A DNA stretch of 42,407 nt. Source: Halanaerobiales bacterium (lineage in GTDB: Bacteria; Bacillota_F; Halanaerobiia; DY22613). Location: contig JAGMES010000027.1 in NCBI GenBank assembly GCA_023128035.1, forward strand, positions 1-42,407, given 5' to 3'. This document shows, in pieces, positions 34,301 to 38,026 of the stretch (position 1 is its first letter; the number at the start of each line of letters is the position of its first letter). The notes beneath the pieces are model-generated. The model searched no databases. It was not told the DNA's origin and was given only the letters and a program-made list of their open reading frames with translations. Made by a program: the position numbers and the translations under genes.

Positions 34301-34811
34301 ACGTTTACGTGATGGACTCTTTCAGGAGAATTTGATGGAAAATGCTTTTTATAATCGACTACTTCTTTTAACAGAATTACAGAAGGTTTCAGAAGATATG
34401 CTAACACATGTTTTAGAATTTACCCCTGTAGATTGTTGTAGTAGGGCAATTGTAAAATTGATTAAAACTAAAGATGCTAATAATCAGGCTTTTCACCTTT
34501 ACAATTACAGGTATATTAAGTTAGCAGAAATTGTAGAGTTTTTGAGGAAGATTGACTATCATGTTCAGATAGTTTCCAATGAAGAGTTTAAGAAAGCGAT
34601 TGAAGATTTAATTAAAGAGAATCAATCAGAAGCAATGGTCAGGATTTTACCATATTTAATGAATGAAAAAGGGGATGAAGAAGATAAGTCAATCATCCAT
34701 CGAGATGCTGAGATTACTAATGTTTATTTTGATCAGCTTGATTTTGGATGGCTTGAAGTCGGTGAAGAATATCTGAGAAAAATATTTAGTTATTTAGTGA
34801 AACGGAAATGA
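14631..34811 (+). CDS. NRPS 3: A-T-(C-A-T)x5-C-T-R, giant terminal synthetase with thioester reductase
   Basis: A 6726-aa synthetase holding six A, six C and seven T domains plus a C-terminal reductase. C-domain HHxxxDG motifs start at 16806, 19926, 23049, 26154, 29280 and 32400. Carrier Ser codons lie at 16266, 19380, 22512, 25632, 28731, 31857 and 33489. The last C domain is not followed by an A domain: only a stub of the A C-terminus remains (33279-33350) before the final carrier. The reductase (about 33700-34808) has the TGATGYLG Rossmann loop, an ISTMSVSG serine/threonine strand and a YVKSK (YxxxK) motif. NAD(P)H-dependent release of the peptide as aldehyde or alcohol is therefore expected, not hydrolysis or macrocyclisation. 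No epimerisation domain is present. It starts in A and so must dock to C4 of NRPS2. The reading frame is unbroken over 20 kb. Confidence 0.95.
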   Translation: MLAKIFNDQVKKYPEKLAVKTNSKQLTYLELNQSANLVGHEILDKLKVSQNNDHTIALLFEHGIDMIIGTIGAIKTKTKYVPLDPDYPFARLKYILLDAKISVIVTNDKNINLAEKLIMEISKIQLINIKKIENKGNYNDLELEIGKDQPAYILYTSGSTGNPKGVIQNYENLLYHVENYRKTFSINSNDKLTLFSKFTHDAALMDIYAGLLHGATIYPFEIKKGENLIRLAQWLRREQITIYHSVPSLYRYFIKTLIDDQKFPDLRWIILGGEEVIEHDIQIFKKYFNNLTVLANLYGQTESSFNSCQLIETDTPFNQVTLGEPIKETELFVVSESGEEVSTFEIGEIYVISKYVALGYLNDIEKTEKSFGNHPEMGRFYKTGDLGRLLADDTIQFVGRKDKQIKIRGLRVELGEIESRLLEYPDLTEGVVILKQDEEGEAFLVAWVVVENDLSEKDLRSHLQLSLPDYMIPGNFIELEQLPTTSTGKIDRKALEERELEFENKVEEYQPPADEVESGLIKLLLEIISQPKIGINEDFFKLGVHSLRAMTLISKIYQKFNVKLSIKDIFNNPTVKELASVIKKTTTTSFVSIEKVERLKYYPLSSAQKRLYIINRLNPESTAYNMPKVLSVKGTFDLQLFEKAINKLVLRHGALRTYFDLEDETPVQKIAEQVDIEILKEQASSEKEVKKIMKSWVLPFDLNKASLFKVGLIEFGTQYYLFFDLHHIIADGTSMGILINDFIQIYQGQHLEKLKIQYKDFAIWQNSLLESEEMREQENYWLGKFSGEVPVLELPTDFSRSLEITGDSLTISFELNPKLTSKINKLADDTGTTLFMILLSIFNILLARYSGNEDIVIGSPTAGRSHPDLKDVIGMFVNTLPLRNQPQANLSFRNLLESAKENTLKALENQDYQFEMLIEKLKLERNLNHNPLFDVLFVFQNMESTSMNILGVQFEQFEFQKREARLDLSLVGVEREDKVSLEFEYNAELYKKSTIERLAKHFINIAETITTDLDIELSKIKMLSDAERERLIKDFNQTKREYPVTTLDKIFENVVSKNAKKTALLFQGQQMTYGEFNQQANKLARLLREKGVGKKIVGIIAKQSFEMFIGILGILKAGGAYLPIDPTYPEQRIEYLLEDSGIEICLYQGDLSRNFKTGQSIKFIDLNDKSNYEAYSGQNLKSDVKQTDLAYVIYTSGTTGKPKGVMIEHQNVVNMVFWRQEVYEINSNDRFVQFLSFAFDGFLASGMTPIMSGSLLVLTDKEIEPAVIKKIIIREKITYLVCVPSLYGVILEFLTFKDCSSVKRVILAGEKLPKSLVEKSKKLNPALEVINEYGPTENTVVTTVKRDLNYQDKITIGKPIGNTRVYLLDEYLNPVAVGVIGEICISGKGLARGYLKRPELTLEKFIDNPFEDGEKMYKTGDLAKWTNNGELDFVGRKDNQIKLRGYRIETKEIEAVINQHPLVKGSVVTVKEDNSHDKYLCGYYQVDDANLDVDVREIEDFLKARLPEYMIPGYLLQIGEIPLTPNGKVDYDKLPHPDGLMKLQNEYITPTNETENRLTQLFCDILGKEMVGIKDDFFLIGGHSIKATILVARVLKEFNIELPLRKIFENPTVEELARCIQNAEKKEYQPIKPVEKREFYPASSIQKRIYILEQFGENDTSYNMPSVFNIKGSINYKSLVKACQRLVERYPILRTYFEFKDGAVIQKNVDKLDFEVELLKKMSEDNLNEVITTFIRPFDLGQAPLFRVGLIEKELDNDYILILDIHHIISDGTSMEIIFDELMKLYEGKQLPESKVYYKDFAVWQQKNLLTSNKFTDQGKYWLNQFKGKLPKLNLPTDYPRPAVKSSRGDRFLFEIDKELSENLKKLAQENNVTNFMILLALYSITLGKSACQDDILIGTVLAGRNHPDIEKLLGCFLNNIVFCCQAEGEKSFEDYLSELKYIVVNGYQNQDYPIEELIDQLNLPFDMSRNPLFDVMLIFQNFERRELNLELSDFQIKPHPKETKTAKYDLTLYASEFKDQFIFTMEYSTDLFKEETIRAFFEHLVVVAKQIIKKPDQRISDLSILTELEREKILYQFNRTINQGYEKITLHQLFENSVNRNPDKVALITDDREMTYQKLNQKANQLANHLRERVLKKEEKVILMLRPSAKMMIGLLAILKAGGAYLPIDPDYPVERINYILKDSGSKILLVENKMEAGIDFTGQVIDITDSKLYQGSSKDLENINSCEDLAYIIYTSGSTGNPKGVMVEHRNVINYVNAFLEEFKLSADDIVLQQASFAFDAFVEEVYPILRQGGKLIIPKREDIKDVSRLIDLLIKHQVTILSTSPLLINELNQSERLEELNLRILISGGDVLKGKYFTNLIERMQVYNTYGPTETTVCASYYHCLEVEEDIPIGNPISNYQIYIMDRNGNLLPSGIPGEICIAGFGVSRGYLKRPELTEEKFVFDHQLQQRIYRTGDLGCWREDGLIEFHGRIDNQVQIRGYRIEPGEIEAKLLEHQLVEDVVVINGTDGSGETYLAVYAKLYDEILDDERKQNSSILLREFLKDKLPEYMIPAYFVIVDEIPVTHNGKVDRKALGDPTRNIERGLEYLVPESELERKLAQIWSEILEIEKIGVLDNFFVLGGHSLKATTLAGRVKKELNLNLPLTIIFKKPTIRELAQYLSQAQQSIYSALSTVKKKEYYPVSSAQKRMYLLNQLSENQSNYNLPYAWIIEGKVDYAKLNQSFIQLIERHESFRTSFELIEGEIVQKIDLVDFSVKFDKVKAEKLDQQVEEFIRPFDLKKAPLLRVELLEIEKDKYLLMLDMHHIISDGYSIDLLINEFLKLYEGYSLSKLQIQYKDFAEWQNKLFETSQFKKQEEYWLNRFSPDIPVLELPTDFKRPKIRKFSGEKCGVKLDKNLSDSLYELAKENEATIYMILLAAYNILLSRYAGHEDIIVGSPIAGRNGHPDLSNIVGMFVNTLPMRNQPCGNKSFIAFLSEVKANALSAYENQDYPFEMLVEKLDLERDMSHNPLFDIVFAMQNTIHTAKVEHSLKVSPYYYTDKIARFDLTMFAYESINGLYFEVEYSTELYRAETIKRLTDHFKQILLKITAKPEIFLQDIDLLNEVEKRKILEFNNSMVEYPQEKTIGVLFEEQVYRTPDKIALVSEVEQLTYLKLNQKANRLAHILREKGVDRESIVAVMMERSLDAVVTILAIVQAGGAYLPIDLNYPPKRISYLLKDAKIKLLLSNVRMMDIEFSGEILNPVDYIKDDFLSSFEFNLINKPGDLIYIIYTSGSTGKPKGVMIEHRNVNALLASSMSPEIKENDRVLQTATIAFDASIFEIWGTILKGASLYIISKEKLLMPKLLEEKIKEYNITFLWLTTALFHQLAEENPTIFASLKTLIFGGEVVSIKYVNLIRKMYPKLTMLNMYGPTENTTFSTAFKIEKTFNDNVPIGKPTTNTKVYIIDKYNNLQPIGLPGELCTAGEGVGRGYLNQPELTNQKFVEDPLEAGKKMYRTGDIASWLADGNLEFVGRVDNQVKIRGFRVEPGEIENQILTEPEIKECVVIVKEIKGSKTICVFIKLGIKKEKEEFDLFVKDVKVRLSNKFPDYMIPTYFIQVDLMPLTLSGKIDRKSLPEINPDSHFSSKYQPPTNETEKKLATLFAQVLGVQQVGIKDDFFELGGHSLKATSLASKINNEFGNRITLRNIFEERTVEKLAQYLEKSKSSDYPVINKTAINDYYPVSSAQKRMYLMQQMDEESIGYNMPGAVYIKDNLDIKKLERAFRKIIDRHETLRTYFIMEDKEPVQIIANVDFQIELLEGKKDVIKEFFRPFDLRQPPLLRVGLLELEDCYLMVFDIHHIVFDGVSMGILLDELMKIYAGQKLEELKFQYKDFAVWQNKLSDSKLLKNQERYWMDKFSDEIPILNLPTDYLRPTVKTFVGDTINLSLTEKLTRQLEELTQRFDSTLYLTLLAVYNILLAKYTGQQDLLVGSPSAGRGAHQELEKLIGMFVNTIVMRNYVDDEKSFADFLKEVKLNGLEVFENQDYQFEMLVDKLEINRDLSRNPLFDTMFALQNMGYQYESQTANALELESYSVKSKISKFDLTVSAVKKNQKIEFTFEYSTDLFKQQTIEQMAKHLINILRKIVKNPEIKLAEIEMLSDKERKQLIEEFNDNQCVYTDQSLLHQLFISQAEKTPDEIAISFGDQILTYAEYNRRSNQLARLLREKGASPDKIIAVIVERSLEMAIAILAVMKAGAAYLPIDPDYPRERIQYLLRDSGASLLLTCIDISTKITDFSGEIIKLNNELFVGDSANLEIVNQPTDLAYVIYTSGTTGNPKGVMIEHHSISNALYWRKDSYNFTVNDRVLILFSFAFDGSVLTFFTPLISGAQIVLLDNQQVKEPFIIKEIVGSKKVTHISCVPSIYTWLLECFTKKDVESLKTVSMGGEQIGLNLIEKSKKLKPDLEIANEYGPTENSVISTINRNILTEFPVSIGSPVPNTKVYILDKNFKPVPVGVPGQICLGGVQLARGYLNRPDLTHDKFVNNPFISGEKMYLTGDLGRWLADEKIEFLGRIDSQIKVRGYRIELGEIENQLLTSHESITEVVVVDINDQKDNTYLVGYYSADEEISPKSIKAQLAEELPEYMIPAYLIQLDKLPVTSHGKIDRKVLPLPDIDKEKRVKEYPKDEIEKKLASIWEDILNLSNIGVNDNFFDLGGHSLKATAMMAKIYKEFGVKVSLQQIFKEPTIRGIRVYIASREVDYHKKISPIEEKRAYYPVSQTQMRMYILYQLENNAKSYNMPLGVFLMGKLDIERLKWAFKQLIERHESLRTSFEVINDEPIQKIHDEVDFKIIYSSMKENELDSRLKSFIRPFNFKRPPLFRVELIEIIDKTDSCLLLCDFHHIIMDGVSMRIFINELIRAYNGDELPQLKLQYKDYAVWKRKFLESEEMAKQEKYWLGQFADEIPVLNLPIDYSRPLEKNFAGAVYQFSLDEELADSLNQLAKEKEATLYIILLTAYSILLARYSGQSDINIGSPIAGRTDADLENIIGMFVNTVVMRIRPDIEKTIARLLTENKETALEAFSNQDYPFDLLVEKLNITRDLSKNPLFDTMFALQNIDEGEVKRGELKFIPYHPERKTAKFDLFMDAYESNSKIKIDLEYSTQLFKAETIKRMATHFEKIVIEMIKNPHQKISDLEMITEDEKKVILNQFNDTSVEYPKMKTIHQLFQEQVKHNPQKTALYYNGEEMTYQTLQLKANGMAYLLREKGVVRERIVGLMVERSFEMIVGLLAILKAGGAYLAIDYDYPEKRIAFMLEDSNIKLLLTKSQLTKELSFDGEVIYLDQPIEERRTGPELVNHPEDLMYLIYTSGSTGRPKGVQIEHRNIVNLINFELTKTNIDFSKVLQFTTISFDVSYQEIFTTLLAGGELYLIDKEKRDDFNQLFKFIEDNNISTIFVPVSFLKFVFTEEEYLKEFPGCIKHILTAGEQLIVTEGLKKYLAKNQVYLHNHYGPSETHVVTTLTMSPNEEIWELPPIGKPIDNTRIYIVDENERLQPIGIVGELYVGGANVGRGYYQRSKLTTEKFVEDICHPAERMYKTGDLARWLVDGTIEFEGRKDHQVKIRGFRIELEEIEEQLLKIKEIKEITVVDFEDENKNKYLVAYLVVDQADELSIAKIKTELGNYLPDYMIPSYFVILDKIPINANGKIDRKALPEPDGVKQSETEYRPPETELEKRLVILWSQVLKVDQVGIDNNFFALGGHSLRATLLTAKINKEFNTQISLREIFKRPTIASLAQYLESIEKRTYQAIEKIERRDFYPLSSAQQRLFIIEYMTELNINYNLPCMFRLVGELDYQQFKQSLQKLIDRHEAFRTFFELIDGEPVQRIEDELVVDLKLIELNDKDKLEKIISDYIRPFDLFAGPLFRVGLIKLEKNQHIFIFDMHHIIADGTSLEIISSDFARLYQNEPLQDLRIQYKDFAVWQVGTPGLPKLENEAEYWLDQFAGEIPVLDLPTDKPRPALMSHHGAGFEFSIDEELTGQLKRLAAQNNTTLYMLLLAVYNVLLVKYSGQEDIIVGTPVAGRNHADLEGIVGMFVNTLAIRSQPGGKKVFKNFLNEVKNICLSAFENQNYQFEMLINNLELVRDVSRNPLFDVMFALQNTEKKTIVLEDIEIKPYSFDNMVSKFDLTLNAIEVGEGIGFGMVYRTDLFEAETICRMSQHFKNLLQAVVKNPEFKIANYMVPARIQIVDKANDKIDRKALKIPERDKVQISANPMNEVETKLAEILEDVLNIDKVNVEQDFFELGGNSLLAIKTVIKAREKGLKLEVNDIFQYKNIYNLAKYLTKCFIETAVTEEKRVVKKLSSIRPGDIKVKGDTFTPENVLLTGATGYLGIHILEELLKTTKARIYCLVRGSEDRLSLDRLKQKLKFYFGNQYDCFIEERIFVIQGDLTKEYLRLSKKNYDNLANNIDTIIHTAALVKHFGDYKEFYQVNVQGTARIVELACRSKARLCYISTMSVSGSRLHEEKEVRFTENDLYIGQSFEDNVYVKSKFEAENMIVKAFDRGLDAIICRVGNLTGRLRDGLFQENLMENAFYNRLLLLTELQKVSEDMLTHVLEFTPVDCCSRAIVKLIKTKDANNQAFHLYNYRYIKLAEIVEFLRKIDYHVQIVSNEEFKKAIEDLIKENQSEAMVRILPYLMNEKGDEEDKSIIHRDAEITNVYFDQLDFGWLEVGEEYLRKIFSYLVKRK
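16425..19490 (+). other. NRPS module 5 (C5-A5-T5), substrate unassigned
   Basis: Code D-G-A-V-I-A-E-V-V (FDGFLAS, LVCVPS, ILAGE, NEYGPTENTVV). Belongs with A1 and A8 by its WRQ/WRK block and NEYGPTE. Carrier motif IGGHSI. Confidence 0.6.
19540..22620 (+). other. NRPS module 6 (C6-A6-T6), possibly lysine
   Basis: Code D-A-E-S-I-G-T-V-C (FDAFVEE, LSTSP, ISGGD, NTYGPTETTVC). One position away from DAESIGSVC, which I recall for Lys in bacitracin synthetase; that recall should be checked before use. The acidic E at position 239 fits a basic side chain. Confidence 0.5.
22670..25745 (+). other. NRPS module 7 (C7-A7-T7), valine-like
   Basis: Code D-A-F-W-I-G-M-T-F (FDASIFE, LWLTT, IFGGE, NMYGPTENTTF). 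Differs from the classical Val code DAFWIGGTF only by Met for Gly at position 322, which may alter the pocket size. Confidence 0.6.
25790..28840 (+). other. NRPS module 8 (C8-A8-T8), substrate unassigned
   Basis: Code D-G-L-S-S-G-E-V-I (FDGSVLT, ISCVPS, SMGGE, NEYGPTENSVI). Related to A1, with which it shares the YWRK block, but with a different pocket. Confidence 0.6.
28890..31970 (+). other. NRPS module 9 (C9-A9-T9), predicted proline
   Basis: Code D-V-Q-F-L-A-H-V-V (FDVSYQE, IFVPV, LTAGE, NHYGPSETHVV). Close to the Pro code DVQLIAHVV, and the HYGPSETHVV block is typical of Pro-activating domains as I know them. C9 has HHIIMDG. Confidence 0.75.
32020..34808 (+). other. NRPS module 10: C10 - A-domain stub - T10 - reductase
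   Basis: C10 keeps HHIIADG (32400). It runs straight into NYMVPARIQIVDKANDKIDR (33279 onward), which corresponds to the YMIPxxF...NGKIDRKAL end of an A domain; the approximately 450 residues normally before it are absent. T10 keeps GGNSL (Ser codon 33489), and the reductase motifs are intact. The carrier must be charged in trans, or be skipped, for the line to work. Confidence 0.85.
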
Positions 34812-34822
34812 GAGGTAATAAG

Positions 34823-34891
34823 TTGGATTTGAAAATAGAGAAAGAAATGAATAATATGATGATTTTGAAGAGTCAGATTTTGAGTAATTAA
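34823..34891 (+). CDS. Very short ORF after the NRPS operon (doubtful)
   Basis: A TTG six bases after an AGAGGT that overlaps the NRPS3 stop opens a 22-residue frame (MDLKIEKEMNNMMILKSQIL..). It has no recognisable domain. It could be a chance frame, or the leftover 5' end of a lost operon gene, since a ribosome site and start sit where the next operon gene would begin. Confidence 0.2.
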   Translation: MDLKIEKEMNNMMILKSQILSN

Positions 34892-34983
34892 CAGGATATT
34901 TATTTATAAATGACGAATGTTTATATGAAGCAAAGGTCAGATTAAAAACTACGAAGTAGATTACTTATAAGGAGGATATCAAA

Positions 34984-35940
34984 ATGAAAATTGTCGTATT
35001 AGATGGATATACATTAAATCCAGGCGATTTGTCATGGGAAGCTCTGGAAAAACTCGGAGAGCTGACTGTATATGATCGTACTTCTGCAGATGAAATCGTA
35101 GAAAGAATTGGAGATGCAGAAATCATCTTTACAAATAAAACTCCACTATCAAGAGAAACATTTGAAAAAGTACCTGGATTAAAATTTGTAGGTGTACTGG
35201 CGACGGGCTATAATGTAGTAGATGTACAAGCGGCAAAAGAAATGGGTATAGTTGTAACTAATATTCCTACATATGGAACAGCAGCAGTTGCGCAGTTTGT
35301 TTTTGCATTATTATTAGAAATGTGCCATCATGTTTGGGTACATAGTGAAGAAGTTAAAAAAGGTGCCTGGACTAATAGTCCTGATTTTTGTTTTTGGAAG
35401 TACCCATTAGTTGAGTTAGCAGGAAAGACAATGGGTATTATTGGGTATGGAAGAATAGGTCAGGCAACCGGAAAAATTGCGCAATCATTTGGAATGAAAG
35501 TATTAGCTTCTGATAATCATAAGAATAAAGAACTTGAAAGTGATACAATGAGATATGTAGAACTGGATGAGTTATTGCAAAAATCAGATATAATCAGTTT
35601 ACATTGTCCATTAATTGAAAGCACAAAAGGAATTATAAACAAAGAAACAATAGCAAAAATGAAAGATGGAGTTATGCTGATCAATACATCAAGAGGAGCA
35701 TTAATTGTGGAAGAAGATTTAAGAGATGCACTGAATGTAGGTAAAGTTGCTGGTGCGGCAGTTGATGTTTTATCTGCGGAACCTGTTAAAAAGGACAATC
35801 CATTACTTACTGCGAAAAATTGTATTATAACTCCACACATTGCATGGGCTCCAATTGAAGCCAGAGTACGCCTTATGAATATTGCAGTAAATAATTTAGA
35901 ACAATTTTTAGCAGGAAATCCTGTCAATACGACGAATTAA
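34984..35940 (+). CDS. D-2-hydroxyacid dehydrogenase (glycerate dehydrogenase/hydroxypyruvate reductase type)
   Basis: A 318-aa cytosolic NAD(P)-dependent enzyme of the D-isomer-specific 2-hydroxyacid dehydrogenase family, of normal length. The Rossmann motif GYGRIG is at residues 154-159. The catalytic triad expected for the family is present as Arg237 (NTSRGAL), Glu266 (DVLSAEP) and His285 (ITPHIAWA). The likely reaction is interconversion of a 2-oxoacid and a D-2-hydroxyacid, with hydroxypyruvate/glycerate the usual substrates of close relatives. A strong AAGGAGG site precedes the ATG. It sits between the NRPS operon and the acyl carrier protein but has its own terminator, so it may be a housekeeping gene or may supply a hydroxyacid. 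The sequence does not decide between these. Confidence 0.88.
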   Translation: MKIVVLDGYTLNPGDLSWEALEKLGELTVYDRTSADEIVERIGDAEIIFTNKTPLSRETFEKVPGLKFVGVLATGYNVVDVQAAKEMGIVVTNIPTYGTAAVAQFVFALLLEMCHHVWVHSEEVKKGAWTNSPDFCFWKYPLVELAGKTMGIIGYGRIGQATGKIAQSFGMKVLASDNHKNKELESDTMRYVELDELLQKSDIISLHCPLIESTKGIINKETIAKMKDGVMLINTSRGALIVEEDLRDALNVGKVAGAAVDVLSAEPVKKDNPLLTAKNCIITPHIAWAPIEARVRLMNIAVNNLEQFLAGNPVNTTN

Positions 35941-35973
35941 TGAAAATTTTATAATTTGTTGTAAAGTATATTG

Positions 35974-36011
35974 AAAAAATCCTTCACTTATAAAAGTTGA
36001 GGGATTTTTTT
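35974..36011 (+). terminator. Rho-independent terminator after the hydroxyacid dehydrogenase
   Basis: AAAAAATCC and GGATTTTTT form the outer stem, extended inward by further pairs (one bulge) to an ATAA loop, with a T-run after it. It lies 33 bases after the stop codon. Confidence 0.8.
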
Positions 36012-36150
36012 TGTTTAATAAAGTGATAAAAAGTCAGTGAGGTGAAGGAAAAAACACTAACAAGAGCGAAGTTTATAAATGAAAAAACAATTATAAAATC
36101 TAATCAAAGGAAAATATTAGTATTGAAGTAAAAAAAAGGAGTGAATGATT

Positions 36151-36396
36151 GTGGAAATTAAAGAAAATATTAGAGATTTTATTGTGGAAAATATGGTGAT
36201 TTATGACGATGATGTAACATTTACTGATGCTGATAATATCTTTGAACTTGGTTTTGTCGATTCAATGTTTGCGTTAAAACTGGTAACTTTTATTGAGACT
36301 GAGTTTGAAATTAAAGTTGGGAATGAAGACTTAAACCTAGCGAATTTTAGTTCTGTTGATAATATTGTTAATTTTGTAAATAAAAAATCAAGCTAG
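36151..36396 (+). CDS. Stand-alone acyl carrier protein (FkbJ-like)
   Basis: An 81-residue carrier protein. GTG 36151 is preferred because AAAGGAG (36136-36142) lies eight bases upstream; ATG 36145, two codons earlier, is too close to it. The phosphopantetheine site is Ser38 in GFVDSM, within a four-helix ACP pattern. The VDS motif and the ending (NLANFSSVDNIVNFV) resemble discrete ACPs that carry hydroxy-, methoxy- or aminomalonyl units (FkbJ, ZmaD types), not fatty-acid ACP. The adjacent FkbI-type dehydrogenase supports that reading. However, no FkbH-like loading enzyme or FkbK-like 3-hydroxyacyl dehydrogenase is seen in the window, so the complete pathway is absent here. Confidence 0.8.
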   Translation: MEIKENIRDFIVENMVIYDDDVTFTDADNIFELGFVDSMFALKLVTFIETEFEIKVGNEDLNLANFSSVDNIVNFVNKKSS

Positions 36397-36427
36397 ATTT
36401 GTTTAATATAGAAGTAAATGGGGATGG

Positions 36428-37369
36428 GTGGAATTGAATATTTCACTAACAACTGAGCAAAAAGAGATAATTCAAAGTGTTCGAGTCTTTACAGATGTAG
36501 AGATTAGACCATTTGCAACTGAATTTGAAGAAAATCAAGGATTGCCCAGGAAATTAATAGAGAAGTTAGCTGCCAAGGGTTATTTGGGTGCAACATTTCC
36601 GAAAAAATATGGTGGTCTGGAGCTTGATCCAATTACAGATGGATTGTTGACTGAAGAGATCGGAAAAGGTTGTTGCAATACCAGAGGTCTTTTGACCGTT
36701 CATGATTCTTTAGTTGGTGAGAGTATTTTAAAATGGGGTACAGAAGAGCAGAAAAATAAATGGATCTCATTTGGAGATATAGCTGATATTTTCTTAGTAA
36801 TTGCTAGTGATGAAGGAAAAGTAACTGCTTTTATAGTTGAACGGGAACGTGGAGTTGTCACAAGACCAATAAAAGGTTTACTAGGTGGTCGTGCCTCTCA
36901 TATCGCTGAAGTTGAATTTAATGACATAATAGTTCCTGAAGAAAATGTTTTAGGTAATGTTGGGACTGGCTTTGCATATATCGTTTCAACTGCTTTGGAT
37001 CATGGTCGTTATAGTATCGCCTGGGCTGGAGTTGCTATTGCTCAGGCTGCTCTTGAGGCGATGCTTAGTTATTCGAGGGAACGTTCACAATTTGGGCAAA
37101 AACTGCGGACATTCCAGTTGATTCAAGAATTTATTGGCGATGCAGTTACCAAAATCCATGCCGCCCTTGCTCTTTGTTTACATGCAGGAAAGTTAAGAAA
37201 ATCCGGAGATCCTGATGCTATCATTGAAACTTCTCTTGCTAAATACTTTACTTCAAAGGTAGCAATGGAGGTAGCTATTGATGCAGTTCAGGTTCAACAG
37301 CAAATGATTGCAGGATATGGGATTAAAAAATATTATCCACTTAAAGAAAGGGGAAAACATAAAAAATGA
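36428..37369 (+). CDS. FkbI-type acyl-CoA dehydrogenase with internal and C-terminal deletions, probably inactive
   Basis: At 313 aa it is well short of the usual 370-390. The N-terminal helical domain is typical (GYLGATFPKKYGG, LLTVHDSLVGE). At residues 109-113 the sequence jumps from WGTEEQKNKW to ISFGDIADIF. The segment that normally lies between, including the FALTEPxxGSD flavin/substrate block and the VLNGxKKW strand, is missing (roughly 50-65 aa). The C-terminus stops after AGYGIKKYYPLKERGKHKK, losing the RDAKxxxIxEGTxxIQ region that usually carries the catalytic Glu. The middle (LDHGRYSIAWAGVAIAQA) fits the FkbI/ZmaI family that oxidises ACP-bound substrates. Start is GTG 36428 or TTG 36434, both near a GGGG site. 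The stop overlaps the next ATG. Probably a non-functional relic, though the frame is open. Confidence 0.8.
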   Translation: MELNISLTTEQKEIIQSVRVFTDVEIRPFATEFEENQGLPRKLIEKLAAKGYLGATFPKKYGGLELDPITDGLLTEEIGKGCCNTRGLLTVHDSLVGESILKWGTEEQKNKWISFGDIADIFLVIASDEGKVTAFIVERERGVVTRPIKGLLGGRASHIAEVEFNDIIVPEENVLGNVGTGFAYIVSTALDHGRYSIAWAGVAIAQAALEAMLSYSRERSQFGQKLRTFQLIQEFIGDAVTKIHAALALCLHAGKLRKSGDPDAIIETSLAKYFTSKVAMEVAIDAVQVQQQMIAGYGIKKYYPLKERGKHKK

Positions 37370-38013
37370 GATTCGAGACTTTTGTTGTTGGTACATTTCA
37401 GAGTAATACTTATGTTGTGTATGATGAAAATACATTAGAAGCACTGATCATTGATCCTGGAGCTATGTCAAAGACGATGATTAACTTTTTAGAGAACAAT
37501 TCTCTTAAACCGATAGGGATTATTTTGACCCACTATCATTTTGATCATGTTGGAGCGGCCAATATGGTGAAGAAGGAATATGATTGTCCAGTATTTATAC
37601 ATAAAAATGATGAAGCAGGATTAATAGAACTGGCCAACCAAGGATTTAAGCTCTTCAATCGCAAAGTCAATATTGATCTGGGGAAACTCTTAAATGGTGG
37701 AGATATCATTTCAGTGGGTGAAGTAAAGTTGAAAGTTGTTCTAACTCCAGGCCATACACCTGGTAGTATTTGTCTCGAGGTTATTGGAGAAAAAGTAGTT
37801 TTCTCAGGAGATACAATCTTTGCAAATGGAATTGGTCGAACAGATTTTAAAGACGGTGATGAATTAAAAATCTGTAAAAGTTTAATTGAAACGGTGAACA
37901 AATGGCCTGATGATGTTACCATTTATCCTGGTCATGGTAAGTCAGCAACGATGGCTGAAGTTCGAGCATTTAACGGATTGTTCCGCTCAATTGTGGCACA
38001 TTTTCAGAAATAA
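37366..38013 (+). CDS. Metallo-beta-lactamase-fold hydrolase (glyoxalase II-like)
   Basis: A 215-aa cytosolic hydrolase of normal length for the short glyoxalase II-like group. The metal-binding motif is THYHFDH (residues 55-61). Further ligands are His130 (GHTPGS), Asp149 (FSGDTIF) and His190 (YPGHG), so a dinuclear zinc or iron site is expected. Substrates in this family are thioesters such as S-lactoylglutathione or related adducts. Near NRPS/ACP genes it could remove misprimed acyl groups, but that is inference. The ATG overlaps the stop of the damaged dehydrogenase, so the two are read as one transcript. An AAAGGGG about 12-15 bases upstream is its probable ribosome site. Confidence 0.88.
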   Translation: MRFETFVVGTFQSNTYVVYDENTLEALIIDPGAMSKTMINFLENNSLKPIGIILTHYHFDHVGAANMVKKEYDCPVFIHKNDEAGLIELANQGFKLFNRKVNIDLGKLLNGGDIISVGEVKLKVVLTPGHTPGSICLEVIGEKVVFSGDTIFANGIGRTDFKDGDELKICKSLIETVNKWPDDVTIYPGHGKSATMAEVRAFNGLFRSIVAHFQK

Positions 38014-38026
38014 GGAGGGAAATACT

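Noticed and set aside
3908..34811. Epimerisation, methylation or thioesterase domains within the NRPS proteins
   Set aside because: Every carrier is followed by exactly one C domain or by the reductase, and A-domain lengths leave no room for inserted methyltransferases. A dual C/E function cannot be excluded by eye.
35517..35927. 136-codon open frame on the minus strand inside the hydroxyacid dehydrogenase gene
   Set aside because: It is antisense to a gene with all catalytic motifs, has no ribosome site and no recognisable domain. Treated as a shadow.
37545..37922. 125-codon minus-strand frame inside the metallo-hydrolase gene
   Set aside because: Antisense to a clear coding region with no motif of its own.
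37910..38026. In-frame 39-codon N-terminal extension of the DUF2785-like gene
   Set aside because: It overlaps the hydrolase gene, while ATG 38027 has a strong ribosome site directly before it.
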